Positions 45,367 to 57,069 of a stretch of 64,000 nucleotides of DNA are shown here, one piece after another. The position numbers and the translations under genes were made by a program. Origin of the DNA: Desmodesmus armatus (Eukaryota > Chlorophyta > Chlorophyceae > Sphaeropleales > Scenedesmaceae); assembly GCA_007449985.2 (NCBI GenBank), contig VIIQ02000678.1, positions 303,001 through 367,000 of the forward strand, in the 5' to 3' direction. How positions within the stretch are numbered: the stretch's first letter is position 1; each line of letters opens with the position of its first letter. Under the pieces are notes generated by a model. That model saw only the letters and a list, made by a program, of their open reading frames with translations. It ran no database searches and was not told the DNA's origin.

Positions 45367-47089
45367 AGGGGGGAGTGCTGCTCTTGGGGCTGGGGGTCTC
45401 GAGGAATGGTGCCACTTGTCACCAGGAGGCGATGAGGGAGGAAGCAGGGGTGTTGTTTGTCTTGGAAGGGGTTTCAAGGGTCGGATGCTGACAGCTGGCC
45501 ACCAACAGTGACAGGGGGTGAAGGTGGCCTCTGTTCTGTCCTGCGTGCGGTACAGGGTGGGGATACTGCGGAGTGGCCAATTGCGGCTGCCAGCCAGAGG
45601 GCAGGAGGTATGACCCAGGGTATCTGCTGTCGGCACATGTCTTGAGAGCGAGTGGTGTGTATGTTTGGGGGGTGTTGTTGTGTTTGTCAGCTGCGTCCAG
45701 GGGTTCGGATGCAGACACAGAGCTGATCAGAGACAGACACACAACAAGACAGGGAGTTTCTGGCAGCACGTATGGGTTCTTTGAAGTTGGATACAGTTTC
45801 CCACGCATCATAGACAGACAGATGGATGAGTTGGGCAGGGAGGGGGGGTGGCCGGCATCTGCTTGGGTTGCTGGCAAAGCAGCAGCGGTTGACGTCATGT
45901 GCTTGCTCTGCAAGTTGTTTGTATACAGACAGGGACATGTGCATGTGTGTCACCAGGACAAAACGGCCAGTTGACTGGTATCTGTACAACAGTGGGTTTT
46001 GTCATGTCAGCCAGGTTGAGGCTATTGAGGCCTGTGGGTATCGGCTGCCGTAGTGTGTGTCAATTGTGAGGTAGTCATGGTAGTACTGTGTGTAACATAG
46101 CAGCAGTGCCGAGTATAGCTGGTGGAGAGGATGGATTGCAGATAATTGAGGTCTGTTGCAGATGGTGGTCTGGTTGGGGTATGGAGGTATGGTTGGGGGC
46201 ACCCAAGGCAATCTGCAGCAACCCTGGGTATGTACTGCATAGACGGTGCTGGCCATCATTATGAAACTGCTGGCAGTCACCAACCCGCGCCAGATCATGT
46301 GACTGGTGGAACATGGCCTACTCAGTCTTGACAGGCACACATGTGGTTTCTTCACATTATACTGCGGCTGGTCTGCAAACAGTTACAAGGCCACAATTCT
46401 GCAAACACAGACAACTACCAACAACACAAAACATGTCGCTGTGGTCATCTGGGGTGCAACCTTCCGACTGCAAAGTCACACAAAAGGTCCCCACCGAGAC
46501 ACACTGTCACACAAGACATTCCGTCCTGCCAGTCCAGGTGTCAAACAACGACTGACCATGCAACCCACAAAACATGCAGTGGTGCTGACTGTCAGAGTCA
46601 GCATGCAGCAGATGATAAATCAAATGGACGGTGGTATCCTGATTGTTTGGGGGCGCAAGGGGGCATGATCATGCTGCTGTTGCTGGATGCAGGAGCCATT
46701 GTGCGACTGTCACTGTAACTGCAGGCCGCTTGGCACCATGCAGTAGAAAATCCCCACCATCAAACACAGCACCTGCTGTGGGAAAATGCACGCGCTGCGC
46801 CTGATGTCCCACCCCCAAACACTGCGTTGGCGATCACAGCCACTCACGCTGCTGAACCCCCACCCACACCACACACTTCAACAGTGTCACACCACATACT
46901 CGCGACGCTCCCTTTGTCGCACACACACTCGTTTGTTTCTGCTTTTCGTTTGAGTTTGCTGCCGCCGCAGCAGGCAGGCATCGCCTCGTACATGCAGCCC
47001 GGTACCGGTGCCGCATGTAGCGAGGGCTGCCCTGCCTAGCAGCCTCTAAACGTTGAGGTCAGAGGACACTGGCAAGGGTCATGAGCTGC
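45367..47089. other. Region between the PIN gene and the secreted protein gene
   Basis: These are the 3' flanks of two convergent genes. I see no further exon or structured element. Confidence 0.5.
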
Positions 47090-48258
47090 TTACATCTGCA
47101 GGTTGACAGCGCGCACAACGTGCTCCACATTCTTGCCTGACTCCATGTAGGCAGGGTCCTTGGCCACCATGGCATTGTAGTCGGCGTAGGTCTGTTGGCG
47201 GCGGCAGCAGAACAGACGCGCAGGCAGGAGGTCAAGGGTTTGTCAGCTGAATCATCTTATCGTGGCAGTGAGGGTGATGCATTGCAATGCATGCTTGGAG
47301 GATGCATGGGTTGGGAACTTGTGGAGTGACGATCCCTTAGTGAAGCTCAGGGAACGCAGCCAACACTGGTCCACACGGCACGCTGTGCATGTTGCACAGT
47401 GCTTCAGCAACAGCGCAGTGCAGGAGACTTTGAGCAGCATGTCAGGGCCATGTACTGTACCTTGGCATCGGGTGCAGAGACGATGGCAGCCAGGGGCCAG
47501 TACTCCAGCTTTGCAGAACCCTGGGGCAGAGTCTCCTGCTTGGCAGGCATGGCACCCTGCAAGGCCAGGACACAATGCAGGGCGGCGCACAGCAAACACA
47601 GCACAGGAAAATGCTTCAGCTGCTGCACGTGTACAAGAGCAACCTGAGCTGTAAAACTGGCGGTCAAGGCTTTTGAAACAGAGGCCTTTGCATTGGAGAG
47701 GGTGTGGCGACCAGATCTGCAGTCTTGCACCACAAGGCGAAGCTAGTGACTGGTGCGCGAAGCTGCTGCATGCTGCTGTGTCACCAGGGCGCCTTCGCAG
47801 GCCCTCAGAGGCCAGATCTGCCTTAGTGTCAGCTCACCTTGAGGTAGGCCACGTGGACGTCCTTGTAGCTCTCCTTTGCCTTCTTCGCCACAGCCTCACG
47901 TGTGGAGATGAACTTGTCCACGTCGGTGCCTGGCTTCAGCTTGATGACAGCCACAAACGCAATGGGCTGCTTGCCCAGGTTCTCACCCAGGCCGGACAGA
48001 GTCTCCTTGTTGAGGGCCAGGGTCTGCAGGGAAGGGCATAATGCACCGTGTTAGTGGTAGGGGTAACACTTCGAGGGCCAGGGTCTGCGAAGCAGAGCAG
48101 GAAAGGCGCTGAATTGTTGATACGGGTAGTAGATTGAGCGTATGCTGGCTGTCTGGGACTGGATGAAAGTGACTCACCTGGGGTCCCATGGGTGTTGCTG
48201 CATTGGCAGCAGCAACGAGCGCCACCAGCACTGCCAAGACAGAGTATGTAGTCTTCAT
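47090..48258 (-). CDS. Secreted 154-residue protein, possibly a dimeric alpha/beta-barrel fold
   Basis: Four exons in sense order: 48258-48178, 48023-47838, 47556-47461, 47191-47090. Phases are all zero and the introns GT..AG; the stop is TAA at 47090. Exon 1 encodes a signal peptide (MKTTYSVLAVLVALVAAANA). The mature part has a strand-helix-strand pattern: IAFVAVIKLKPGTDVDKF, then a helix with AVAKKAKESY, then EYWPLAAIVSAPDAKTY and a final VEHVVRAVNLQM. This order resembles the antibiotic-monooxygenase-like ferredoxin fold, but there is no diagnostic catalytic residue, so that is only a guess. No cysteines are seen in the mature part. It is probably exported or vacuolar. Confidence 0.8.
48071..48088 (-). 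repeat. Short copy of the acceptor end of exon 2 of the secreted gene
   Basis: TCGAGGGCCAGGGTCTGC repeats TTGAGGGCCAGGGTCTGC at 48010-48027, including the CTGC of the 3' splice site. It lies about 60 bases upstream in the intron. Confidence 0.6.
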
Positions 48259-48739
48259 TTTGAAGCTGCAGCAGTGGGCAGTCACACAGAGGGATACGTC
48301 AGGGGCAACGTATTCCGTGTGTCGCAGATCTAGGTGACGCGATTTTGCTCGACCAAGATCTGCTGCTTTGGACGCACAGAAGCATGGCTGCAGGAGCGCA
48401 TTGCATGCAGCGTGGCTTTAAACGCGTCACACGGCTGGATGCGGTCAGTTCAGACTAGTTTTGTAGGGTCACCAGTGGTGACCTTGCGAAACCAGCCCAC
48501 GCCCCAAACCACCGCCAAGCGTGATGCAGCTGCACATTTGACTTGAAAGCAAAGCATATTACAAGGCCTCACCTTGGACTGTCTCCTGCAGGTGGGACCA
48601 GCAGATGTTCACCGCAATGCTGCAGCTGCAGTTGTGAAAAGAGGAAGGAGTCTGCCTTGCAAGTGATAGTGCTGCAACCAGGCTCCTTGCTGATTTATAC
48701 GTACGGGGTTCGGGTGTCACTTTGTTTGTGACAACCCGC

Positions 48740-48886
48740 CTAATCTGACGACAAATTACAGGGGTGGCACTTGTGGTGCCAGGCGGTGAAGATGCAGTCC
48801 TGTTGGATCTCTTCGCACATCTTGTTGTATGTGATGTTTTCGGGGCCCAACGGTACACCATCTCCATAGCCAGCCTGGCAAGCCAT
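48740..48886 (-). CDS. Short cysteine-containing ORF, possible terminal exon
   Basis: A 48-residue frame from ATG 48886 to TAG 48740 contains Cys-rich segments MCEEIQQDCIF and WHHKCHPCNLSSD. It could instead start at the acceptor just before GCTGGC (TTGCCAG) as a last exon. No signal peptide exon was found upstream. Low-confidence hypothetical. Confidence 0.3.
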   Translation of the reverse strand: MACQAGYGDGVPLGPENITYNKMCEEIQQDCIFTAWHHKCHPCNLSSD

Positions 48887-49756
48887 GGTTGAGTCAACCA
48901 TGGTCAAAGCACAGCCCCAACACTACCCGTTCAACTGCCTACCAATACCCTTACTGTCAATTTCAGAGAGGTGTTACTGTTCATGAACCGTATGATGTGC
49001 TATCAATGGCATGGTACCTCCTCTATCACTGTTGGCAAGCCGACGCTCTACAGTGAGGCCCTTCAACATGTTTGACAGCACAATGTTTGACAGCACAAAA
49101 CGAATGCACGACCAGCAGTTATGCGGCCTTCTAACAGCATAACATGGGCAACACAGATGATACAGGAGGAACCAACAAGACACACAGCGAACACACTGTG
49201 ACTGGCAGTGGCAGCAGGCACAATGCCAAATGCCAGACAGCTGTAGTGTCAAGCACTCATGACAGGGCCAGTCACATCAAGCTACTGCCGACAACAGATC
49301 CTGCGCACAGGTGGCCTAAGCACCCTCCTGTACTGCTGCTGCCCCTGCTGCTGCATGCCGCTGCTTCAGGACCGCACATGCCGCCTTGTGTCCATGCTTC
49401 CAGGCTGTCTTGTGGCAGGCAGGGCTGCAAAACTTGACAGCCTGCAGGGATCGATTGTTTGTAAACGTGCAGTATATGTGACAGCAGTCAGTGTGTGGGT
49501 CACAAGGATGCCTACATGCACAAGCTTCAGTAACAAGCGATGCACAGTACAGTACAGTATAGAACGTCTAACGCCCGGCTGGCGTCAGTACTGCAACGAC
49601 CTCGGCTTTTTATGGGTATGTGGCACCCCTGTACCGTGGCTGTGCAAAACGCCTTGCGCCATATCATGACAAGCACACTATGTTGAAGTTGACTTCGGCA
49701 CTGTTGTAGTATGTAGTGACTGGTGTTGCTGCTGTTTTGCACATCCCGCTGGGTGT
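48887..49756. other. Region with no assigned gene
   Basis: Nothing recognisable. A short tandem doublet (GTTTGACAGCACAA twice) occurs near 49069-49100. Confidence 0.45.
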
Positions 49757-50215
49757 GCTTGCTGGTGTAGCAACATTCAACTGCCCAGGGGGGGGTGGCT
49801 GCCCCCCCCCCCCTGGACCCCCCCCCCTGCATACAGACTGTCCTTCTGTCGCTGTCTTCCAAGTGTGCTTGTTGCTGCTGCTGCTGCTGGTGTCGCTGTC
49901 GCTGAGTGTTCTTGCTGGTGCAGCAATGTTGAACTGCCCAGGGGGGGTGGCTGCGCCCCCCCCCTGCATACGGACTGTCCTGCTATCGCTGTCTTCCGAG
50001 TGTGCTTGTTGCTGCTGCTGCTGGTGTCGCTGTCGCTGAGTGTTTTTGCTGGTGCAGCAATGTTTAACTGCCCAGGGGGGGTGGCTGCGCCCCCCCCCCT
50101 CTGCATACAGACTGTCCTGCTAACGCTGTCTTCCGAGTGTGCTTGTTGCTGCTGCTGCTGGTGTCCCTGTTGCTGAGTGCTCTTGATGGTGCAGTAACGT
50201 TTAACTTGCTGCATA
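49757..50215 (+). repeat. Minisatellite of about 135-150 bp units, four copies
   Basis: The segment GCTGGTG-CAGCAA..TTNAACTGCCCAGGGGGG recurs at about 49761, 49914, 50048 and 50185 (last one diverged and truncated). Each unit contains a G tract, a C tract, the string TGTCTTCC.AGTGTGCTTG and a GCTGCTG run. Units differ in tract length. It is not in an identified gene. Confidence 0.85.
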
Positions 50216-51057
50216 CCTGCAGCAGTTTGCAGTCACACCAAGCATGCTGCTGCATGGGCAACAGGCGTCTGTAGGCAGGCTGCCGCATGCTGCCTACGCT
50301 GGCTGTGTTGCATCGATGCGGCACTGATGCTAGGTGTCTACGTTGCAGTTGTCGGGTCGTCTGGCTTCCTTAGGAGCAGATGACCTCTCCTGATGCAATG
50401 ATCGCGGTGGCATGCGGAGTAGCATGGGTCCCAGCATGAGACACGCATCCGACAGCAATATGAAACTCTCACATCAATGCTTGGGACTACGCGTTTGCAG
50501 CTGCTGGCACCTGCAGGTTAGTCACCTGTTCGGGGACCAGCAACTGTCGCTGCCCCCATGTACACGAACGCACACGCAATTGGTACCAATGCCTTCCGCC
50601 CATAGCGACACACCTTATTGAGGCGCCCCCATGACGAAAGTCACAGTAGCTGCAGAGATATATCGGTGTTTCTATATAAACGCATCTAGCCCCGCTCAGG
50701 TTTCACGGAGAGCTGATACAGGATGCAGAACTAACATTATCGCTAAATCATGAGCAGATTTGCGTTTGCCCCTCGGAGCTGCTGGGTTCAAGTTCAATCC
50801 AGCGCTGCAAGCCACGCAGCCGTAATAGCAAAGCGTTTTGATGTTTGTCAACATATCAACGTTGGCATGAATCACACCTGGCCTGCTAACGGCCGTTTCC
50901 TACCCCGTATTGACCTGCCCCTCCCCCCCGCAGGGGGAGCCTATACGCCTCCTAAGCAACTTCCTCTTACGAGGTCGTTGCAATAGTATACACGCAACAC
51001 AGTACAATACAGCACCATGCACCACAATAATCCAACATATGTCCATGCTGATACTGC
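50216..51057. other. Region with no assigned gene
   Basis: No supported coding or structural feature was seen between the minisatellite and the MYND-like gene. Confidence 0.45.
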
Positions 51058-51874
51058 CTACAGGGTGCTGACTTCTCGGCAGGTGCGACAGTGCTGTGAG
51101 GAGCGATCAAACTTTCAAAGTGTCAAACAAGCAGGCATCACGCACCCACCCGCATGTAGCAAGCAGCTTTCCCGCCACCTGCGCCCTACTGAATACTATG
51201 CAAACGGCCTTGCATCCCCCCAGCAACCACCATAACGCTGCAAAAAGCATCCATGACATCCTCACCTTACTACAGCCTGAGCAGCCCTGGCTGGCCGGTC
51301 CTGTCTCAGTGAACTTGTCCAGGTTGGTGCAGCCAGGGTTGCCGCAGCAGCTGCGCTGCGGAAACGCCGCACAGCAGGCCACACCAAACTTGTACAGCTG
51401 CTGGGGCAGGCCGCCCTCCTGGCAGGCTGCGTGCAGCTGCTGCATGACCCCCTCGAATCCAAACACATCCTGACCCTCCACCCCAGTTACGTCAGCAGAG
51501 TTGGTCTCCTGGATGGCAAAGCAGATGGCCTCCAACTCTTGCAGCAGGCCTTTTGCCTGCTGCTGCAGCGACATGATGTCTGCCGGTGTGGCAGCAGCAG
51601 CGGCCGAGCCAGCTTCAACAGCTGCAGCAGCTGTCCCGTCCTGCTGCAGCAAGCCTGCCATCCACACAACAGAGCCAGCCACAACAGTCACAAAGTCAGC
51701 AAAGCGCTTGAACCGCATGGGCGGCAGGAACATTTGAGCTGTTCCCAGGAAGCTGCCGCCTGCAGAGACAAACTGAGGCACTTGCTGCAGCAGCTGGCCC
51801 GCTGCAACCAGCACCCGACCCAACACTTGGAACCACAGCAGCTGCTGCTCCATGGGCGTGTGGCGCTGTTTGTC
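51058..51874 (-). CDS. MYND zinc-finger-like protein, C-terminal part
   Basis: The main exon is 51874-51266 (203 codons, phase 0 at both ends, acceptor CTGCAG, donor GTGAGG). A helical Ala/Gln-rich region (LVAAGQLLQQ, GLLQELEAICFAI) is followed by CCGNPGCTNL and CSGCSK, a Cys-rich segment like the first half of MYND fingers found in many algal paralogues. A possible last exon 51093-51058 adds HCRTCREVSTL and a stop, but it does not give the usual final His/Cys of MYND. The second half is therefore degenerate, or the true exon was missed. Upstream exons are not identified. MYND fingers usually mediate protein contacts. Confidence 0.5.
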
Positions 51875-52787
51875 CTGCAGCCGCTGTGTTGTGGTGTGAG
51901 ATGTGATAGGTTGTGTACAGTACATCTGCTGCTTGGGCCCAGCCTGGCATTGTTTGCGGATGTACTTTTTCAAGGTGTTGTTGGTAGCAGCCTGGTGCCC
52001 TAAGGGCACCATCGAAGCGGCTGTGCTCAGACTGTGCACAGACCTAAACTGACGACAGGCTTGCTGTCTGAAGCACTGGAAACCACGTGGCACCCACATT
52101 CCATGTTCACCGTGATGCTGTGATAGTACAGAACAAGTAGAGGAAGTCAATAACTGTCAACTGCGGAAATCTGCGTAGGTGTGGGTTGGGAAGGGGAGGG
52201 GGCCTGGGGGCCCCAGCACAAACCTGCAGGCACCTCAGCTGACAACATGCTGAAGCCATCAACAACATTCTTTCCACCAACAGAGTTATATTCAGACTTT
52301 TCATCAGTGTTGAAGTCATTGATACCTGAGACATGCTGGGGGAACCCAAGAAAGTCACTCATCACACCAATGTTGGTGAGTAAAGGAATTAGTAATGGTG
52401 GTGGTTATGACGCTCAACCAACAGGCCAGCAACTTACCGAGCACTGCAGTGTATCTTCTTTTCCAAATGGACACCTTTCGCTTCTTCAACCTCGTGTAGC
52501 CACTTTTGAAGCACGTTTGGTGCTGCAGGAGATCAACCCGCCACTTTTTCCGACACTGCCATGGGTGCCGTGTTCAGCTCCCCCGTGTGTTCAACGCAGT
52601 TCTTTCCACAATGGTAATCTTACACATAGCGTGGCACCATGCTCCGTTGCAGGCCTGAGATCGATGCTGCTGCTTCTGTCCCCAGGCTTAGTCTTTGTCA
52701 TGATTCACGTACAGCAGGAGGCCCCATGTCTGGCTGCGTTTACTGACTCCATCGTCTCCATCGCCTGTGCTGTCGTTCATTCACAGC
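51875..52787. other. Region upstream of the MYND-like exon
   Basis: An open minus-strand frame from ATG 52362 (MSDFLGFPQHVSGIND...) runs to a possible donor near 52222. It could be an upstream exon of the MYND-like gene, but the exon phase does not match the next acceptor. Nothing else was seen. Confidence 0.35.
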
Positions 52788-55038
52788 ATGCCTCATGATG
52801 ATCCAGCTGCGCCCTTGGGTGGCGATGTGAGCACGCCACAGTTGGCCGAACTGCCTCCACCATGCCAAGAGTAAGTGTTTCCTTTGCAGCAGCAGGATAT
52901 CTGTGCTGCCCCTGACAGTTGACAGCACCAGACAGACTCTTGTAAACGAAGTTGCTTGCTTGTGTGCTGGCTTATTGCTTACAGGATGACAACCAAGGAT
53001 GGCTCCTCGCAGTCATCCTTGCTGCTGGAGCTGCAGCAGGACTGTCTAGTGGCGGTGCTGAAGCGCTGTGCAGCGGATGATAGGCGCAGCTTCTTGAATG
53101 CAGCTCAAGCGCACAGCAAGCTCTATGCTGCAGCTTCGCTGGTGCTGCGCATGATTCAGCACAGCATGACAGAAAAGGTGGCCGCTCCGAGCAGAGTGGA
53201 CAGCTTGATGCTGTTTGTGGGCAAGCACTGCAAGCTGCTAGACAGCTTGTCAGTGATGGGTCCAGCATGCTGCGCGGAAGAGACAGAAACACCCCATGGC
53301 ACCCTTGTCATCGAGGGTCCACTCTACATGTGCCGGGCATTCGCCCTCCGCCAGCTGCCGCCAATTCCAAAGCTCCGCAGCTTGGTGCTTGGGGGACTCG
53401 GCCTGCAGCTCACGCCAGGTGGCGGCTTCCCAGGAGTGGTCACGGCTGGCAGCATGGCCACCCTCACGCAGCTGCAGCTCAGGAGCTTCAGCGTGCTAGA
53501 TGATGGGGCAGATGAGGCCCTAGCAGCAGCCCTGCCGCTGCTGCCTGCTGGGCTGAATCACCTCCAGATCAGGTTGTTCCCCTCCAACAGCCATGCAGTG
53601 CAGTTCCCCACTGGGGCGTTGCCGCGGCTGCAGCAGCTCACCTGCCTTGAGCTTGCTGGCATGCAGCTGAGGGGCCCTGATGAAGCCAGCCCGCCGCTGC
53701 AGCCCCTGCAGGCTTTGACGCGGCTGGCCGACTTGCAGCTAATGGTGAAGCCTTCCAGCCTGGCGGCCGCTGGGCTGAACGGCCGCTTGATTAACAGCAG
53801 CATGCTGTCAGCGGCGCAGAACCTCACACGCCTGCAGCATTGGGGTGAGATGTCTGTCGTGCCTGAAGGCCTCCAGATGGTGCGTGCAGCAATAGAAACA
53901 GGTGTCTTGGCTGGCAAAACACAGCTGCAGCACCTTGACCTGGACACATGCTTGATCCGTCCAGAGTTCAGTTTTCCAGGTGTGACAGCTCAGCTGATGT
54001 CCCGCCTGCAAGACTTGCAGCAGCTGACGCACCTCAACCTGAGCTCAACGGCCATGAATGAAGACGAGGGCCCTCCTGCAGCAGCATACTCAGCCCTCAC
54101 AGCTAGCAGCAAGCTGCAGTACCTCAACCTTGAGTACTGCACACTTCCAACAGGTGTGTGGCAGCACCTGTTCCCTACTGGCAAGCGTCTGCCACACCTG
54201 CAGTCGCTGAGGATATCACAGGTCGAGCAGCCGGATGGCACTTATGCAGCTGCCCCTGAAGGCAGCCGTCTTGTCAGCTGCTGTCCTGGCTTGCAGCTGC
54301 TGCACATGCGCAAGTTGCAGTGCAGTGCAGAGATGCTGACCCCACTGCAGGAGCTGAGCGGGCTGCACAGCCTGTGTTTAAATGTCGAAGGTACTGCAGC
54401 AGATGAGTGTCTGGAGGCAGTGTGTCAGCTGACAGGGCTGCGGGACCTGGATTTAAATGTCCCAATCATGGAAGACGGTTTCCAGCGCCAGCTGACGCAG
54501 CTTACGCAGTTGAAGAAACTGACTGAGCTGCAGTTCCGAACTTATCAAGAGGATAATAGCAGACACTGCATGGTTCGCGTCACTTCGGTGAGTGCAGTGA
54601 CATGTTGCCACCTGGCTTGCCTTCACTGTCTTGGCGTTTGGTACCATACCCTGCTGGCCGCGCTTGACAGAGCTAGGCCTGCACCTGTGTTCCTACCTTG
54701 ACTCCTGAGTCAATGGTGTGCATACCCAGCCAGAGCCTGTGCAGCAGTCGCTGCATCAAGGCAGAACACAATGTGGAATCTGATCTGGGTTTGTTGTTGC
54801 AAGGCACATCTAATTCACAAGCTACCACATTTGCAGACATTTTGGCTGCATTCATGATCAGGAACATGCTTGCATGCTCCCTGCTCGGCCAAGACATCAC
54901 CGTCTTGCTTTCTGCTGCTGTGTGCAGTCGTGTGGCTGGCATGACCCTGATCCTCCCGTGTGGCTTGAGCTGCTGCGAGAGCTCAAGTACAACGAAGAAG
55001 AGTTGGACGACATGATTGCTACAACGCTAGGACCGTGA
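52788..55038 (+). CDS. F-box-like leucine-rich repeat protein, 598 residues
   Basis: Three exons: 52788-52870, 52985-54587, 54928-55038, with phases matching. An F-box-like helix pair near the N-terminus (LQQDCLVAVLKRCAADDRRSFLNAAQ) is followed by about ten leucine-rich repeats (LTCLELAGMQL, LQHLDLDTCLI, LTHLNLSSTAM, LQYLNLEYC, LRDLDLNV). This is the architecture of SCF substrate adaptors, where the F-box contacts Skp1 and the LRRs bind the target. The F-box match is weak and inferred. The ATG at 52788 was chosen because its exon phase joins the next exon to give the in-frame MTTKDG. The C-terminal exon adds WLELLRELKYNEEELDD. Confidence 0.8.
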
Positions 55039-56765
55039 TGGTGAGTCAAAGCTGCAGGAAACTCCTTGACGGCAACCAACAGCTCACAGGGGAGGCGCTC
55101 CCTGCTGCCTTTGGTCCATTGCAGCGCTGCTAGCAGTGCTAGAGCAGAGCCTGGATGCGGTAAAGTCCACGCTTGCCGGTGCTGCATGGTGCTTCGCACT
55201 TAGTAATGAATGTTATGCTGGACAAGCAGAACATGCATGAAGGGGGTTGCTCGGGCTGGCAGAGGGTTTATGCCATGAGTTGTGCGGGGATAGAGACTTG
55301 GGGAGCAGCAAGGCGCAGTTGGTGATGACTGGTTTGTTGCCACAGTAGGTGTGGCGCTTGCTGGCGCCTGGTTGCTGTGGTTGCCGGGCAAAGGGAAGTT
55401 TCAGAAGGGTGTAGTGATGTGATGAGTGGCATGGTGACCGTGGTGCCACAGTGTGACTCACGCAACAATCTGCGCATATGGCCGGGCTGGGAGAAGAACA
55501 CTGCCCTGGAAAAGCCCTCATGTGAGTGAACATGTATTCCAGCACCGGGAATTGTCCAAAATAAGGTTATCCACACTTATGCTCTGTCCTGCTGTGTCTG
55601 TATGCGCATGCGCCGTGCTGGCGTCTTGTGTGCAGGGTGGTGTTTGACACTGAGAGTCTGCAGCAGCACTTCAGCAGCTGCTGGTGCGGCTACATGCGAG
55701 AACATCGATGTGCACCACTGGCTGGCATCTGGTTTGGCTGGCGGGAGTGTGGTTCAGCCCTGGCGGCGGCAACAGCAAGGGCTTGAGCTCAAGAGTGCGC
55801 AAGCGGGTACAGCTTACATGGTGCCAGCAGCATGGGGGTTTGCTGCGTACGTGAAGCACCGGAGACGTGTGGGAGCAGCTATCCACAGCTGCCAGCAGCA
55901 TTGTCAGCCATGTTTGTTGGTGCAGGGAGCGGCATAGATTGAATTCAGTGCGAGGGACTCCCTTACTGTTGGTTGGCAACCAGCACAGCGTCAATGCTGG
56001 ATTGTGTGATGCCCTCTCCCCAGCCAGGGTCCTGCCAGGACCCTGCATGAGTCCTGCATTTTGCTGACGCGCACCAGCAGCATGCTGGATCGCTGCTAGC
56101 AGCTGTAGCAGCTGCAGCAAAGCAACGGTGGCTGCAGCTGGATGGCTGCAAGGCTTTTGGAGGACATGTCGGGCTGGGATTATGGCTGTGGTGCGTGCAG
56201 CAGCGTTTTGTGGTTTTTGGTGCTCAGCAGCATACTTCCAATCAGGCCGTCCATCCATAGCTTGTAGACTTGCAGCTGCTGTGCTGCAGTTGCAATCTGG
56301 CAGTTCGTCCTCTGCATTTGGGTGGCTTGCCCATAAACCAATCAAACGTTGCGCTTGTCATCTTGACAATGCTGTTGTGGCTGCTGCTGCCAGCATAAGC
56401 TGCACATGACTTCTCAAGCTCACTGTTCAATGGCACTGTCCCTGACCTCAGTGCCCACATTGGGAGGGTGGGGTGAGTAGCTGGTGCCCATCGCGGACCT
56501 TTCCGAAAGGTCATTGAGTCAATGACAGTCCACTGTCGGCTGCCAGCATATGCGAGTATGGTGACATGAAGTGATGCTAGCTAGCTAACCAGCCACCACG
56601 CTGAGCAGTAGCTAGCTAACCAGCCACCACATGTTGCATGCAGCCAGCTGATGTGGTTTTGCAAGTGTGCTTCTGCAGACCTTGCAGAACTGGCACAGAC
56701 TCTGCAACTGCTGGTCTTGTTGCAGCAGTTAGCCTACCCCCGTTCTGAGCAGTGGACATTGTTGA
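55039..56765. other. 3' flank of the LRR gene, no assigned gene
   Basis: Long open frames on both strands lack splice or motif support. A tandem duplication of about 27 bp (AGCTAGCTAACCAGCCACCAC) occurs at about 56573-56628. Confidence 0.45.
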
Positions 56766-56847
56766 AACCTGGAATGGGGCTCGAACCCATCAACCTCCCC
56801 ACAGGCACACGGCCGTGTGAGGTGCTCTGCCGTTAGAGCTACCAGGT
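56766..56847 (-). tRNA. tRNA-like sequence, pseudo-tRNA or tRNA-derived SINE
   Basis: A-box-like TAGCTCTAACGGC and B-box GGTTCGAGCCC are in the right order. The acceptor halves ACCTGG and CCAGGT pair, and the T stem ATGGG/CCCAT is perfect. The acceptor stem lacks one 5' base. The region of the anticodon arm is unusual: ACCTC and GAGGT can form the stem, but the loop is 21 bases and contains a perfect 14-base palindrome (CACACGGCCGTGTG). A canonical U33 is absent. An intron-containing tRNA with anticodon ACG cannot be excluded, but I favour a degenerate or retroposed copy. Confidence 0.5.
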
Positions 56848-57069
56848 ATGAGTGGCCACGCCGAAGCATGGCCTCTCTTTCAGGTGCTGCAGCGTGCTTT
56901 GAGCAGCTCTAGGCAGCACCATGGTTGGAGTGTGTGCAGCCCAAACACAAGGTTTGAGCCGCTGTGCCCCAAGCTCAAAGCCTGGAGACACACACAGAGG
57001 CCGCATGCAGAGCATGCAACCCCCTTCAAACACCTCCCCCCTGTAGGTATCCTCCCAAAGGAGTTCAGC

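Noticed and set aside
49735..50215. Possible CRISPR-like array from the spaced repeats
   Set aside because: Units are long (about 135-150 bp), contiguous and diverged, without short identical repeats and unique spacers. The window is eukaryotic.
55671..56345. 224-residue minus-strand open frame
   Set aside because: No recognisable domain, no splice context, biased composition and overlapping open frames on the other strand. Kept only as part of an unassigned region.
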